A stretch of 64,000 nt of DNA from Alphaproteobacteria bacterium (GCA_022827685.1 JAJEIH010000049.1:81206-145205), one strand, 5' to 3'. Numbered from the stretch's first letter, positions 1 to 8,874 are shown. The notes: generated from the letters alone by a model not told the origin. Made by a program: numbers and translations.

Positions 1-1757
1 ACGAGGCCTCCCGCGGTCGCGATCGGGCCGGAATTGCCGAGCGTGCCGAGCCGCGCGGGCAGCTCGACGCCGCTCAGCAGCGGATGCGCGCGTATCTCAG
101 CGCTGCCCTCGCCGAACGGCACTTTCCACGCAATCTCGCCGGCATTCAGGTCGATCGCCACCAGGTGGGCCCAGGGCGGCCTGGTGAGCGGGATCGGGCC
201 GAGCCTGCTCTCCGGGGTCTCGGCGGCGCCCGGCCCGTCGGCCTCCCGGAACATGAGCAGCGTGGCTCCGTAGGGACAGTTGTTGCTGTATTCGACATCG
301 ACCTCCGGGTCGTTGCCCTCGTTCACGCAGACCTGGTTCGTGTCGGCCTCTTCCGATGTGCGCACGAACAGGAGCCCCGTTTCCGGGTCGAAAGCCGCCC
401 CGCCCCAGTTCGCGCCGCCGCTGGCGCCCGGGCGCTGGAGGGTGCCGCGCAGGCTCGGCGGCGTGAAAAGCGGGCCCAGCCGGAACCGCTTCATCTCCGC
501 CACCGCGAGCGCGTGGATCTCCGGCGTCAGGTCGTTCGCGTCCTCCAGCGACACGCCCTGCGCGGCGAATGGCGGCGGCTTCGTCGGAAAGGGCTGCGTC
601 GGATAGAGCGCCTCGCCCGGCACGTCCGTCACGGTATCCACCGCGCGCTCCTCGATGGGCCATACCGGCTCGCCCGTCATCCGGTCGAACACATAGGTGA
701 AGCCGTGCTTGGAGACCTGCGCCACCGCGTCGATCTCGCGTCCGTCCACATTTATCGTCACGAGGTTCGGCGCCGCGGCCAGGTCATAGTCCCACACGCC
801 GTGATGCACCGTCTGGAAGTGCCATTTCCGCTCGCCCGTGCGCGCATCGAGGCAGACCAGAGACTCGGCGAAGAGGTTCGCGCCGGGCCGGCGGCCGCCC
901 CAGTAGTCGCTGCTCGGCGTGCTTGTCGGCACGTAGAGGAGGCCGCGTTCGACATCGACCGACATCAATCCCCAAACATTCGCGTGGCCGGTGAAGCGCC
1001 AGGACCCGTTCTCCCAGGTGTCCGCGCCGAACTCGCCGGCCGATTGCGGGACGGTGAAGAACACCCAGCGGCGCTCGCCGGTGCGCGCATCGAAGGCCTG
1101 CACGGTTCCCGGCGGGTCGAACTTTCGCTGCAGGCGGTCGGGAATGCGGCTGCCCACGATCACAAGGTCCTCGAACACGACCGGCGGCGAGGTCTGGTCG
1201 AACTCGAAGCGGGTCACCGGGCGGGCGAAGGCGTCGGTCAGCGACACGCTTCCGCCCTCGCCGAAGCCCTCGTCCGGCCTGCCCGTCGCGGCGTCTATGG
1301 CATAGAGCCGGTCGCGGCTGTTGAGGAAGATGCGGCGCTCGTCCCCGCCGCTCCAGTATGCAACGCCCCGGTGCTTGAAGCCGCTCGGCCCCGCGCCCTT
1401 GGGCCCGCCTTCATAGACCCGGGGATCGAAGCGCCACAACTCGGCTCCCGTCTCCGCGTCGAGTGCCACGACCCGCGAGTACATGGTCGAGAGGTATAGG
1501 ACATTGCCGACCATGACCGGCGTTGCCTGGAACGGGCCCGGCCGGGTGCCGTATTGCGCAAGCGGGACCTCTTTCGGGTCCCACTGCCAGGCGATCTCCA
1601 GTTCGCCCACATTGGCGGCCGTAATGTCCCCGGCCGTGGAATATTTCGTCTGCGCCTGCCCGCCGCCGACATAAGGCCATTCGATCATGCCGTCTGACCC
1701 CTGGGCCCCGGCATGGGCGGCGACCAGCAGTGCGGCCGCTGCGATCCCTCGTTTCAC
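1..1757 (-). CDS. PQQ-dependent dehydrogenase (partial, C-terminus off the left edge)
   Basis: Quinoprotein of the glucose/quinate/alcohol dehydrogenase family; such enzymes oxidise a sugar or alcohol in the periplasm and pass electrons to the respiratory chain. 585 codons are visible and the frame is still open at the edge. It starts at a GTG with GAGG 11 nt upstream and has a hydrophobic signal-like N-terminus (KRGIAAAALLVAAHAGAQG). Beta-propeller landmarks follow in order: DRLYAIDAATGRPDEGFG near residue 148, VHHGVWDYDL near 316, the tryptophan-docking type NWGGAAFDP near 449, and GTLGNSGPIATAGGL at the edge. It lacks the N-terminal membrane anchor of E. coli Gcd. It is the last gene of a minus-strand run, 106 bp after the carbamoylase gene; that gap carries palindromic repeats. 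The substrate cannot be read from the sequence, nor whether a C-terminal haem domain follows. Confidence 0.88.
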   Translation of the reverse strand, partial: MKRGIAAAALLVAAHAGAQGSDGMIEWPYVGGGQAQTKYSTAGDITAANVGELEIAWQWDPKEVPLAQYGTRPGPFQATPVMVGNVLYLSTMYSRVVALDAETGAELWRFDPRVYEGGPKGAGPSGFKHRGVAYWSGGDERRIFLNSRDRLYAIDAATGRPDEGFGEGGSVSLTDAFARPVTRFEFDQTSPPVVFEDLVIVGSRIPDRLQRKFDPPGTVQAFDARTGERRWVFFTVPQSAGEFGADTWENGSWRFTGHANVWGLMSVDVERGLLYVPTSTPSSDYWGGRRPGANLFAESLVCLDARTGERKWHFQTVHHGVWDYDLAAAPNLVTINVDGREIDAVAQVSKHGFTYVFDRMTGEPVWPIEERAVDTVTDVPGEALYPTQPFPTKPPPFAAQGVSLEDANDLTPEIHALAVAEMKRFRLGPLFTPPSLRGTLQRPGASGGANWGGAAFDPETGLLFVRTSEEADTNQVCVNEGNDPEVDVEYSNNCPYGATLLMFREADGPGAAETPESRLGPIPLTRPPWAHLVAIDLNAGEIAWKVPFGEGSAEIRAHPLLSGVELPARLGTLGNSGPIATAGGL

Positions 1758-1770
1758 AGGAAGAGCCACC

Positions 1771-1804
1771 TCAATATCGATTGAATGTCTCAATATCATT
1801 GTGA
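1771..1804. promoter_or_regulatory. Two operator-like TCAAT/ATTG repeats upstream of the PQQ dehydrogenase
   Basis: Two copies of TCAATATC lie 19 bp apart. Each is followed by ATTG, giving TCAAT-N4-ATTGA (1771-1784) and TCAAT-N3-ATTG (1790-1800). They sit 14-47 bp upstream of the GTG start, in an AT-rich pocket within GC-rich DNA. The layout suggests a dimeric repressor or activator site. No adjacent regulator gene identifies the protein. Confidence 0.4.
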
Positions 1805-1863
1805 AATGAGCCCGTGAAAATTCAACCGCTCCTGTCGAAGGCGGCAAGCGGCATCGTCGTGTC

Positions 1864-3108
1864 CTACCGGTCGGCGCGGGCGAGAACGGCGTCGAGCAGC
1901 ACATTGACCGCCTCGACCGTCGGCTCCCAGGGGATGTCTTCGGCCTCGTTGTGGGTGATGCCGCCGATGCAGGGGCTGAACACCAGCGTCGTGGGGGCAA
2001 TGCGCGATATGTAATAGGCGTCGTGCCCGGCGATGCTGCGCATGTCCATGCAGGAGGTGCCGCGCGCCCGGGCCGCCCGGCGCACCAGGTCGCTGCACTC
2101 GGGATCGAACGCCTCGTCGCCGAAGGTCCATTCGGCGGTGATTTCGGCCTCGACCTGCGCCCTTTCCGCCGCCCGGTCCAGCGCCGCGCGCGTCTTCTCC
2201 ACCATCTCGTCGGTGACCGCGCGCTCCGTGTGGCGCATATCGACGGTGACCTCGGCATATTCCGGCAGGATGCCGAAGCGGTTCGGCCAGAGTTGCATGC
2301 GCGAGGCCGAAGTGCGGCCGACGGGCTCGTAGTCCCAGCCGATGTCGTTGACGGCGGCGAGGAAATAGGCCGCGCCCATCATCGCGTTCCGGCGCAGCTT
2401 CATCTCGGTCGGCCCGGTATGGGCGCACTCGCCGCGGAAGACGCAGTTGAGCGCATGGCTGTAATAACCGCCGGTCACCACGCCGACCGACACGCCCTCT
2501 TCCTCCAGCAGCGAGTCCTGCTCGATATGCAGCTCGAAATAGGAATCGAGCGCCCGTCCCCCGACCGGCGCCGCGCCCAGATAGCCGATCCGCCGGAGCT
2601 CGTCGCCGTAGCGGATGCCGTCATCGTCCTTGAGGTCGTGCAGCCACTCGACGGTCGCGAGCCCGGCGAAGACGCGCGAGGCCGCCATCGGCGGGGCAAA
2701 GCGCGCGCCCTCCTCATTGGTCCAGTTGACCACCTCTATGGGCCGCTTCGTGGCGATGCCGTTGTCGTCGAGCGTACGCAATATCTCCAGCCCCGCCAGC
2801 ACGCCCAGAATGCCGTCGAAGCGCCCGCCGGCCGCCTGGGTGTCGAGGTGGCTGCCGATGACGACCGGCGGCAGGCCGTCCTCCCCGCCTGCGCGCCGGG
2901 CGAAGATGCTGCCCGCTTCATCGACCGTCACCCCGCAGCCGATGGCCTTGCACCACTCGACGAATTGGTCGCGCATCTCCCCGTCGCTGTCCGAGAGCGC
3001 GAGCCGGCGCAACCCGCCTTTGGGGCCGGCGCCGATCTCCGAGGAGCGGTCGAGCGCGGCCCGGAGGCGTTCGGCGTTGATGGAGAGGTTGGGAAGCTGA
3101 GTCGGCAT
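1864..3108 (-). CDS. Zn-dependent hydrolase, N-carbamoyl-L-amino-acid hydrolase / allantoate amidohydrolase family (M20)
   Basis: 414 residues, the normal length for hydantoinase/carbamoylase-family amidases, which hydrolyse N-carbamoyl amino acids, ureidopropionate or related ureido compounds in the cytoplasm. Metal-site motifs of the di-zinc M20 fold are visible: SHLDTQ and GRFDGILGVLAGLE (about residues 86-105), WTNEEGARFAP, ELHIEQ and AGHDAYYIS near the C-terminus. The ATG at 3108 begins the conserved frame; upstream in-frame sequence overlaps the neighbouring amidohydrolase gene. It lies 23 bp downstream of that gene on the same strand, so the two probably form a degradation operon for a cyclic or ureido nitrogen compound. 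The exact substrate is inference. Confidence 0.88.
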   Translation of the reverse strand: MPTQLPNLSINAERLRAALDRSSEIGAGPKGGLRRLALSDSDGEMRDQFVEWCKAIGCGVTVDEAGSIFARRAGGEDGLPPVVIGSHLDTQAAGGRFDGILGVLAGLEILRTLDDNGIATKRPIEVVNWTNEEGARFAPPMAASRVFAGLATVEWLHDLKDDDGIRYGDELRRIGYLGAAPVGGRALDSYFELHIEQDSLLEEEGVSVGVVTGGYYSHALNCVFRGECAHTGPTEMKLRRNAMMGAAYFLAAVNDIGWDYEPVGRTSASRMQLWPNRFGILPEYAEVTVDMRHTERAVTDEMVEKTRAALDRAAERAQVEAEITAEWTFGDEAFDPECSDLVRRAARARGTSCMDMRSIAGHDAYYISRIAPTTLVFSPCIGGITHNEAEDIPWEPTVEAVNVLLDAVLARADR

Positions 3109-3131
3109 GGCGGCAGTCCTGCTGCGAGGGG

Positions 3132-4562
3132 TCAGAGGGGGAGCGAATGGGGCGCGATCTCGTCGCCGGCGCGGCCCAGGAAGTCGCGCCCGGGGGCCTC
3201 CGCCAGCATCCGCGCCTGCGACTCTTCGAGCTGCGCCGCGGCGCCCTCCGGGTCGAGATGGAGCGGCCGGCCGTTCTCGACCACGGCCCGGCCGTCCACG
3301 AAGACCTCGCGGACGGCCCGGTCCGCCGCCTCGAACACGAAAGTCCGCAGCGGGTCCCGCGCCGGGCGCATGGCGGGGTGGTCGAGGTCGAGCAGCACGA
3401 TGTCCGCCTTCGCGCCCGGTGCCAGCCTGCCGAGATCGGCGCGCCCGAGCGCGTCCGCCCCGCCCACGGTGGCGGCGCGGAACATCTCGCATGTATCCAC
3501 CGCGCGGTAATCGGCCGCCATCACGCGGGCCAGCAGGATGGCGAGGCGCATCTCCTCGACGAGATTGTGGGGCGCCACATCGGTGCCGAGCCCGACATTG
3601 ACGCCGCGCGCCCGGTAGCGGCCGAAATGGTCCATCGCCTGTCCGTAGCGGGCGAAGGGCGACGGGCAATGCGCTACCGATGCCCCGGACTCGGCCAGGC
3701 GGCCGAGATCGGCGGCGCCGCGCCAGCGGATGTCGGGGTGCTCGTCGATGAATATGGCGTGTCCGAGGATGGCGTCGGGCCCGAGAAAGCCGATGTCGGC
3801 GGCGTATTCGAGCGGCGTCCTGCCGTGCCGGCGGACGATCTCGTGGAATTCCACCTTGGACTGCGAAATGTGGGTGGTGAGCGGGCGCCCCGTCTCGCGC
3901 GCGAAGGCGGCCGCGTCGCGCAGGGTCGATTCCGTGCAGGTCTCGATCTGTCCGGGAAAGACGATGCCGCGCAGCCGCCCGCCCGGGTGCCGCTCGGCCT
4001 CCTCCATGACGCGGCGGGCCGCCTCGAAGGCGCGGCGCCCCCCGGCTTCGTCCCACTCGAAGCGAAGGCGGCGGCGCTCGTCGATCCTCCAGCCGGCATC
4101 GGCGAAATAGGGGCCGATATAGTAGCGAAGACCGCTGCGGCCCGCGCATTCCAGCCACCCCTCCACCGGCCCGGAGAGATCGACCACGGTGGTGACGCCG
4201 GAGAGCAGCAGCTCGGCATAGGCCATCTCCATCCCCGCCCGCCGGCCGGCCGCGTCCAGGACGAAGGCGCACATGCGCTCATAGAGCCCGGTGTCGTACA
4301 TCTCGGGCACGCCGTGGTCCTCGCGGACCCCCTTGTAGGCGGGCTCGGTGTGGGGGTGCGAATGCAGGTTGACGAGGCCCGGCATGGCGAAGCGGCGCGA
4401 ACCGTCCAGGACCCGGTCGGCCGCGCCGTCGTAGCGCCCGCCCACCTGGGTGATGCTGTCCCCCGCAAAGGCGATGTCCCCGCCCTGCAGATAGCGGTGT
4501 CCGCTGCCGTCCCAGGCCGCGATCCAGGCCGCATTGCGGATGACGGTGATCTCGCTGCTCAT
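3132..4562 (-). CDS. Metal-dependent amidohydrolase (TRZ/ATZ / cytosine-deaminase-like)
   Basis: 476 residues. The protein has the amidohydrolase TIM-barrel signature: HSHPH (HxH metal ligands, near residue 68), THISQSK with the third histidine, CPSPFARYG, and GTDVAPHN carrying the catalytic aspartate. Members of this branch deaminate or dechlorinate nitrogen heterocycles. The start ATG overlaps the stop of the upstream ParD-like gene in an ATGA, so translation is probably coupled. The carbamoylase-type hydrolase follows after 23 bp. Together they suggest a pathway that deaminates or opens a ring and then removes a carbamoyl group. The natural substrate is unknown. Confidence 0.87.
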   Translation of the reverse strand: MSSEITVIRNAAWIAAWDGSGHRYLQGGDIAFAGDSITQVGGRYDGAADRVLDGSRRFAMPGLVNLHSHPHTEPAYKGVREDHGVPEMYDTGLYERMCAFVLDAAGRRAGMEMAYAELLLSGVTTVVDLSGPVEGWLECAGRSGLRYYIGPYFADAGWRIDERRRLRFEWDEAGGRRAFEAARRVMEEAERHPGGRLRGIVFPGQIETCTESTLRDAAAFARETGRPLTTHISQSKVEFHEIVRRHGRTPLEYAADIGFLGPDAILGHAIFIDEHPDIRWRGAADLGRLAESGASVAHCPSPFARYGQAMDHFGRYRARGVNVGLGTDVAPHNLVEEMRLAILLARVMAADYRAVDTCEMFRAATVGGADALGRADLGRLAPGAKADIVLLDLDHPAMRPARDPLRTFVFEAADRAVREVFVDGRAVVENGRPLHLDPEGAAAQLEESQARMLAEAPGRDFLGRAGDEIAPHSLPL

Positions 4563-4822
4563 GTCGGTGCCTCCGGCCGCGCCCGCTTCCCGGCCGCCCG
4601 GCGAATCGGCTTGCGCACCCCGTCGAAGAAATCCGCATCTGCCGTAACCGCCAGTGGCGATGCCGCTCCTTCGAGGATCATGCTGCGCAGGCTCTGGCGG
4701 TCCCGTTCCCTGCAGATCAACTCGCGGGCATATTCGCTTGAATTGCCGTAGCCGCGCGCGCCGGCCTGGTCTTCCACGAACGCCTTCAGGGTGTCCGGAA
4801 GCGATATGGTCATCGTTCTCAT
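4559..4822 (-). CDS. ParD-family antitoxin (ribbon-helix-helix), solitary
   Basis: 87 residues. The N-terminus MTISLPDTLKAFVEDQ is a typical ParD/CopG ribbon-helix-helix strand and helix, followed by GNSSEYARELICRERDRQ and a C-terminal tail of the kind that binds ParE. No ParE toxin gene lies next to it: downstream is an amidohydrolase overlapped by ATGA, and upstream is a divergent GFA gene. It could therefore be an orphan antitoxin reused as a repressor of the amidohydrolase-carbamoylase genes. The start may be this ATG or one three codons later. Confidence 0.8.
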   Translation of the reverse strand: MRTMTISLPDTLKAFVEDQAGARGYGNSSEYARELICRERDRQSLRSMILEGAASPLAVTADADFFDGVRKPIRRAAGKRARPEAPT

Positions 4823-4920
4823 GGCTCGACGCTAGCGGCAACCGGCAGGGACTGGCAAGGAACGGCCCCGCCGGCTCCCGTTTGCGCTATGCTCGCCGCC
4901 ATTCCGCCGGGAGGACCGAC

Positions 4921-5793
4921 ATGACCCTGGGACGCTGCCTTTGCGGGACCGTGCGCTTCGCCGTGGACGCCGTGCGCGACCTCTCCCATTGCCATTGCTC
5001 GATGTGCCGCAAGCATCACGGCGCCGCCTTCGCCACCATGGCGCGGGTCCGGGAGGAGGCCTTCCGGTGGACGGCCGGAGAGGAGACGATCCGGCGCTAC
5101 GAGTCCTCACCGGGCTTCCACCGCTCCTTCTGCGGCACCTGCGGCTCCTCCCTGCCGGGGCGCTCGCCGGCCGGCGGCTGGTTCGTGCCGGCGGGCCTCT
5201 TCGCGGACGATCCCGGAAAGCGCCCGAACGCCCACATCTTCGCCGCCTCGACGCCGCCCTGGGACAGGATTTCCGACGACCTCATCCGCTTCGACGGCTG
5301 GCCGCCGAACAAGGGGCTGCCGGAAATCCCGCGTGCCCGGCCGGAGGGCGTGGAGGGGCTCGCCGGAAGCTGCCTTTGCGGCGGGATCGTCTGGGAGGTG
5401 CTGGAGCCCTTCGGGCGCGTCCACAATTGCCATTGCTCGCGCTGCCAGCGGGCGCGCGCGGCCGCCCATGCCACCAACGGCTTCACCTCCGCCGACGGGC
5501 TGCGTTTCGTCCGGGGCGGGGACCTCGCGGTCGACTGGAAGCTGCCGGAAGCGCAATTCTTCGCTGTCGCCTTCTGCAGCGTCTGCGGTTCCGGCGTCCC
5601 CCGGCGTTCCCGGGAGCGCGGGCTCGCCGTCACGCCGATGGCCGGGCTGGACGACGATCCGGGGCGCGGCGTGGACCGGCACATCTACACCGGCTCGATG
5701 GCGCCCTGGCACACAATTACGGACGATCTTCCGCAGTTCGACGAGGCCGCTCCCGGGCCGACCCTGCCGCCCCGGCCTTTGCAACCGGAGTGA
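4921..5793 (+). CDS. Tandem GFA-domain protein (glutathione-dependent formaldehyde-activating enzyme family)
   Basis: 290 residues with two GFA (Mss4-like) zinc domains. Each has the complete cysteine set: CLCG, HCHCSMC and CGTCGS in the first (residues about 5-75), and CLCGG, NCHCSRC and FCSVCGS in the second (about 150-225). Most family members carry one domain, so this is a duplication or fusion. Biochemical function is poorly established for most GFA proteins. The start ATG has GGGAGG nine bases upstream. It is divergent from the ParD-amidohydrolase genes and 52 bp before trcR. Confidence 0.86.
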   Translation: MTLGRCLCGTVRFAVDAVRDLSHCHCSMCRKHHGAAFATMARVREEAFRWTAGEETIRRYESSPGFHRSFCGTCGSSLPGRSPAGGWFVPAGLFADDPGKRPNAHIFAASTPPWDRISDDLIRFDGWPPNKGLPEIPRARPEGVEGLAGSCLCGGIVWEVLEPFGRVHNCHCSRCQRARAAAHATNGFTSADGLRFVRGGDLAVDWKLPEAQFFAVAFCSVCGSGVPRRSRERGLAVTPMAGLDDDPGRGVDRHIYTGSMAPWHTITDDLPQFDEAAPGPTLPPRPLQPE

Positions 5794-5799
5794 AACACC

Positions 5800-5815
5800 C
5801 TAAATCTGGCTTTAG
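5800..5815. promoter_or_regulatory. Short inverted repeat upstream of trcR
   Basis: CTAAA-TCTGGC-TTTAG gives perfect 5-bp arms, 31 bp before the trcR start. It could be an operator or a small hairpin in the trcR leader. There is no T-run, so it is not a convincing terminator. Confidence 0.25.
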
Positions 5816-5845
5816 TCCTCTCCTGAAATCGAAAGCGCCTCTCCC

Positions 5846-6457
5846 ATGGACATGCCCCTTATGCCGAAGGCGACCGCGGTCTGGCTGATCGACAACACGC
5901 GCCTCACCTTCGAGCAGATCGGCGCGTTTTGCGGCCTTCACATGCTGGAAGTGCAAGCGCTGGCGGACGGCGATATCGGCGCCGGCATCAACGGCCGCGA
6001 CCCGATTACGCATGATGAACTCACCCGCGAGGAGATCGCCCGCTGCGAAGCCCTGCCCGATGAGAGGCTCGTCATGGCCCGGCGCGACTCGCCGCGCGCC
6101 ACGGCGCGAAGCGGCGGCCCGCGCTACACGCCCGTCTCCAAGCGCCAGGACAAGCCGGACGGCATCGCCTGGCTGCTCCGCAACCGGGCAGAACTCTCGG
6201 ACGCGCAGATCAGCAAGCTGATCGGCACGACCAAGAACACGATCACCGCCGTGCGTGAGCGCACGCACTGGAACACCAGCAATATCCGCCCGCAGCACCC
6301 GGTCGATCTCGGCCTCTGTACCTATATCGACCTGGCCGAGGAAACCGCCAAGGCGCGCGCCAAGCTGCCCCCGGAGGAGCGCGAGGCGCTTGAGGCCGCG
6401 GAGCGGCCCCAGCTCGACCCCGAGCCCGTCGAGGACGAGTCCCCGCTATTCGGCTGA
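5846..6457 (+). CDS. trcR: DUF1013 / cell-cycle transcriptional regulator TrcR
   Basis: 203 residues, close to the family's usual length. The conserved N-terminus MPLMPKATAVWLIDNTRLTFEQIG and the central WLLRNRAELSDAQISKLIGTTK with a helix-turn-helix-like segment are diagnostic of the alphaproteobacterial DUF1013 family. The family is described as a cell-cycle transcriptional regulator acting with RNA polymerase. The C-terminal third is charged and variable. It is probably transcribed from its own promoter in the 52-bp gap after the GFA gene. This is a strong taxonomic marker for Alphaproteobacteria. Confidence 0.9.
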   Translation: MDMPLMPKATAVWLIDNTRLTFEQIGAFCGLHMLEVQALADGDIGAGINGRDPITHDELTREEIARCEALPDERLVMARRDSPRATARSGGPRYTPVSKRQDKPDGIAWLLRNRAELSDAQISKLIGTTKNTITAVRERTHWNTSNIRPQHPVDLGLCTYIDLAEETAKARAKLPPEEREALEAAERPQLDPEPVEDESPLFG

Positions 6458-6507
6458 TCCCGGCCTGGAACGGCCTGCCGGCCCTCGCCCGGGCCGGCAT
6501 TCTCGCC

Positions 6508-7350
6508 ATGGCGGCGATGGCCGCCTTCACGGGCATGAGCGTGTGCATCCGCTTCGCCTCGACCGAGCTTCACCCGTTCCAGATCGTCTTCTTCCGCAAC
6601 CTGCTGGTGCTGGCCTTCATGGCCCCGTTCTTCCGACGGCTGGACCTCTCGGCGCTCCGGCGGCCGGGCTTCCCCTGGCACCTCTACGCGATGCGCGGCG
6701 CGTTCGGCACGGTCGGCATGATCTGCGGCTTCTGGGCGGTCATCGTCATGCCGCTCGCCGATGTCACGGCGCTCTCCTTCACCATGCCGCTCTTCGCGAC
6801 GGCGGGCGCGGCGCTGGTGCTGGGCGAGACCGTGCGCGCGCGGCGCTGGACCGCCATCGTGGTCGGCTTCCTCGGCTCCATGCTGGTGCTGCGCCCGGAT
6901 TTCTCGGGCCTCAATGCGGGCGCTGGCCTCGCCTTCGCCAACGCGGTGATGATCGCGGCCTCGACGCTCGTCATCAAGCGCCTCGCGCACCGGGAGCCGG
7001 TGGAGCGCATCGTGTTCCTCGCCTCCGCCATCATCGCGGCGCTGTCGCTCCCGCCGGCGCTGTTCGTCTGGCGTTGGCCGGGCCTGGAGACCTGGGTGTG
7101 GCTGTTCGCGCTCGCCGGCGTCGCCTCGCTCGGGCATGTGGCGTTCGTCCGCGCGCTCGCGCTCGCCGACCTGACCGTGGTGATGCCCTGGGAGTTCACC
7201 CGGCTGCCGATGATGGTGCTGGTCGCCATGCTGATCTTCGACGAGACGCCCTCGGTCTGGGCGCTGGCGGGCGGCGCGGTGATCTTCGCGTCCACCTTCT
7301 ACATCGTCCGGCGCGAGGCTCAGCTCGCCCGCCGGCCCGAGTCCAGATAG
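6508..7350 (+). CDS. DMT-superfamily (EamA) transporter
   Basis: 280 residues made almost wholly of hydrophobic segments: two EamA repeats of about five membrane helices each, with the usual helix-end motif LVLGETVRARRW after the first repeat and LIFDETPSVWALAGGAVIF near the end. It is an inner-membrane exporter of metabolites; the substrate is not predictable. The first ATG is 6508, but the same frame is open and helix-like back to the end of trcR (NGLPALARAGIL) without a standard start codon, so the real start may be non-canonical and slightly upstream. Its 3' end overlaps the convergent phosphodiesterase gene by 31 bp. Confidence 0.85.
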   Translation: MAAMAAFTGMSVCIRFASTELHPFQIVFFRNLLVLAFMAPFFRRLDLSALRRPGFPWHLYAMRGAFGTVGMICGFWAVIVMPLADVTALSFTMPLFATAGAALVLGETVRARRWTAIVVGFLGSMLVLRPDFSGLNAGAGLAFANAVMIAASTLVIKRLAHREPVERIVFLASAIIAALSLPPALFVWRWPGLETWVWLFALAGVASLGHVAFVRALALADLTVVMPWEFTRLPMMVLVAMLIFDETPSVWALAGGAVIFASTFYIVRREAQLARRPESR

Positions 7351-8765
7351 CGCCGGGCGCCGATTTCCAGCATGTCGATGCGCGCCGCATAGCCGCCCGC
7401 GCCGGCCTCGAACGCCCGGCGCTCCGGGATACCCGGGCGGACCAGCGGCCCGCCGGCGACCGTTTCCGCCGGTGCGATGCCGAAGCCCGCGAGCACGGTC
7501 GGCGCGATGTCGATGGGGCCGACCGCGGCCTCCGCGCATGCGGCCGCGGGAAAGTGCGGTCCCCGCGCCGCCAGCAGGCAGGAAAGTTCCTTCGGGTGCA
7601 GCCCGCCATGGATGCCGCCGAACGCCGCCGGCGGCGAGTCGCCCGTGCCTGCGACCGCGCCGCCGGCGAAGCCCCAGCGGTTGGGGCCGTCGTCCTGGCC
7701 GAGCGTATAGACGAGATGCGGCGTGCGCTCATGGTCGAGGCCCACCAGCCCCAGGGAGAAGCTGCCGGCGACATGGCCCTCCACCTCGTTCACGCCGCGC
7801 GTGAACAGGAGTCCCGTCCAGGGCTGCTCGCGCATCCAGTCCGCCAGCTTCGCGATCCGGCCGTCGCGGCTCACGACATTGCCGCAGGAGGACGACACCA
7901 CCGCATAGTCGGTGTCGGCGTCGAGCCGCGGCCCGGCGCGGAAGCCCGCGGCGCGCATTTCCGCCGCCACATCGACCTTCTCACGGATCGTCACCTGCCC
8001 GTGGTCGGAGAGCAGGATGACATTCCAGGCGGCGGCGTCGGGCCTGGCCTGCAGCGCCGCGAGCACTTGCGCGAACTCCGCGTCCACGCAGGCCAGCGCC
8101 TCCCGGCTGGCGTCCGAGCCGATGCCGGCATAATGCATGGCGATGTCGGGCTCGGAATACCAGATGACCGCGACATGGGGGTCGTGCTTTGGCAGCATCT
8201 CCTCCAGGAGCACGCGCGTCGCATAGCGGCATCGCGCATTGTTGGGCAATGCCTGCGCCGGCACGGGCCCCAGCCGTTCCTCGATCCCGGCATGGTCGGC
8301 TGCGGGCGTGCTGATCTCCGGTCCCTGCACCGAGAAGGTCGCCTGTTCCCGTCCCCGCGCCCGCGGGTTCAGGCAATAGGCATTGCCGGCTGTGCCGGAC
8401 GAGACGACGACATAGCGCTTGCCCGCCGCCGCCAGCCGGTCGCCCAGCGCCGGCGCCGCGACCAACGCATCGCCGAAATGCTCCACCGCTGCCAGCAGGC
8501 CGTCCACCGGCGCGGTATTGATGAGCGGACCGCCGCCCGGCGCGGAGAAGGTGTTGGCGATCTGCCCGTGACATGCGGGCCACGCTCCGGTCGCGACGGT
8601 CGGCGTGACGACCCGGGTCTCGCTCGGAAACACCGTCCGCGCGTTCGGCCACACACAGCCCTCGGCCATGAAGCGCGCCACGGCCGGGCAGGCCTCCTCC
8701 GAGATCATGTCGGGCCGGAGCCCGTCCATCGCCACGATCAGGAAACGCGGTTCGTCAACGGCCAT
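7320..8765 (-). CDS. Alkaline-phosphatase-superfamily phosphodiesterase / nucleotide pyrophosphatase-like
   Basis: 481 residues. FLIVAMDGLRPDMI at the N-terminus provides the first metal-binding aspartate, and NARTVFPSETRVVTPT supplies the Thr/Ser nucleophile region (residues about 43-55). WYSEPDIAMHYAG and LLSDHGQ provide the later Asp and Asp-His metal ligands, and GGIHGGLHPKELS a late His. This is the type I phosphodiesterase/nucleotide pyrophosphatase fold, so it probably cleaves a phosphoester or phosphonate. No signal peptide is evident. The 3' end overlaps the convergent EamA gene. The substrate is unknown. Confidence 0.82.
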   Translation of the reverse strand: MAVDEPRFLIVAMDGLRPDMISEEACPAVARFMAEGCVWPNARTVFPSETRVVTPTVATGAWPACHGQIANTFSAPGGGPLINTAPVDGLLAAVEHFGDALVAAPALGDRLAAAGKRYVVVSSGTAGNAYCLNPRARGREQATFSVQGPEISTPAADHAGIEERLGPVPAQALPNNARCRYATRVLLEEMLPKHDPHVAVIWYSEPDIAMHYAGIGSDASREALACVDAEFAQVLAALQARPDAAAWNVILLSDHGQVTIREKVDVAAEMRAAGFRAGPRLDADTDYAVVSSSCGNVVSRDGRIAKLADWMREQPWTGLLFTRGVNEVEGHVAGSFSLGLVGLDHERTPHLVYTLGQDDGPNRWGFAGGAVAGTGDSPPAAFGGIHGGLHPKELSCLLAARGPHFPAAACAEAAVGPIDIAPTVLAGFGIAPAETVAGGPLVRPGIPERRAFEAGAGGYAARIDMLEIGARRYLDSGRRAS

Positions 8766-8874
8766 GCGATGTCTCCGGCTTCTCCGGAATCCGGCCTTCC
8801 CGCTACCATGCGGCTGCGGCGGCCCGCAAGGCGGCTTTCCGGTTCTGGCCCGAGTCCGGCCATTATTCCACCAC

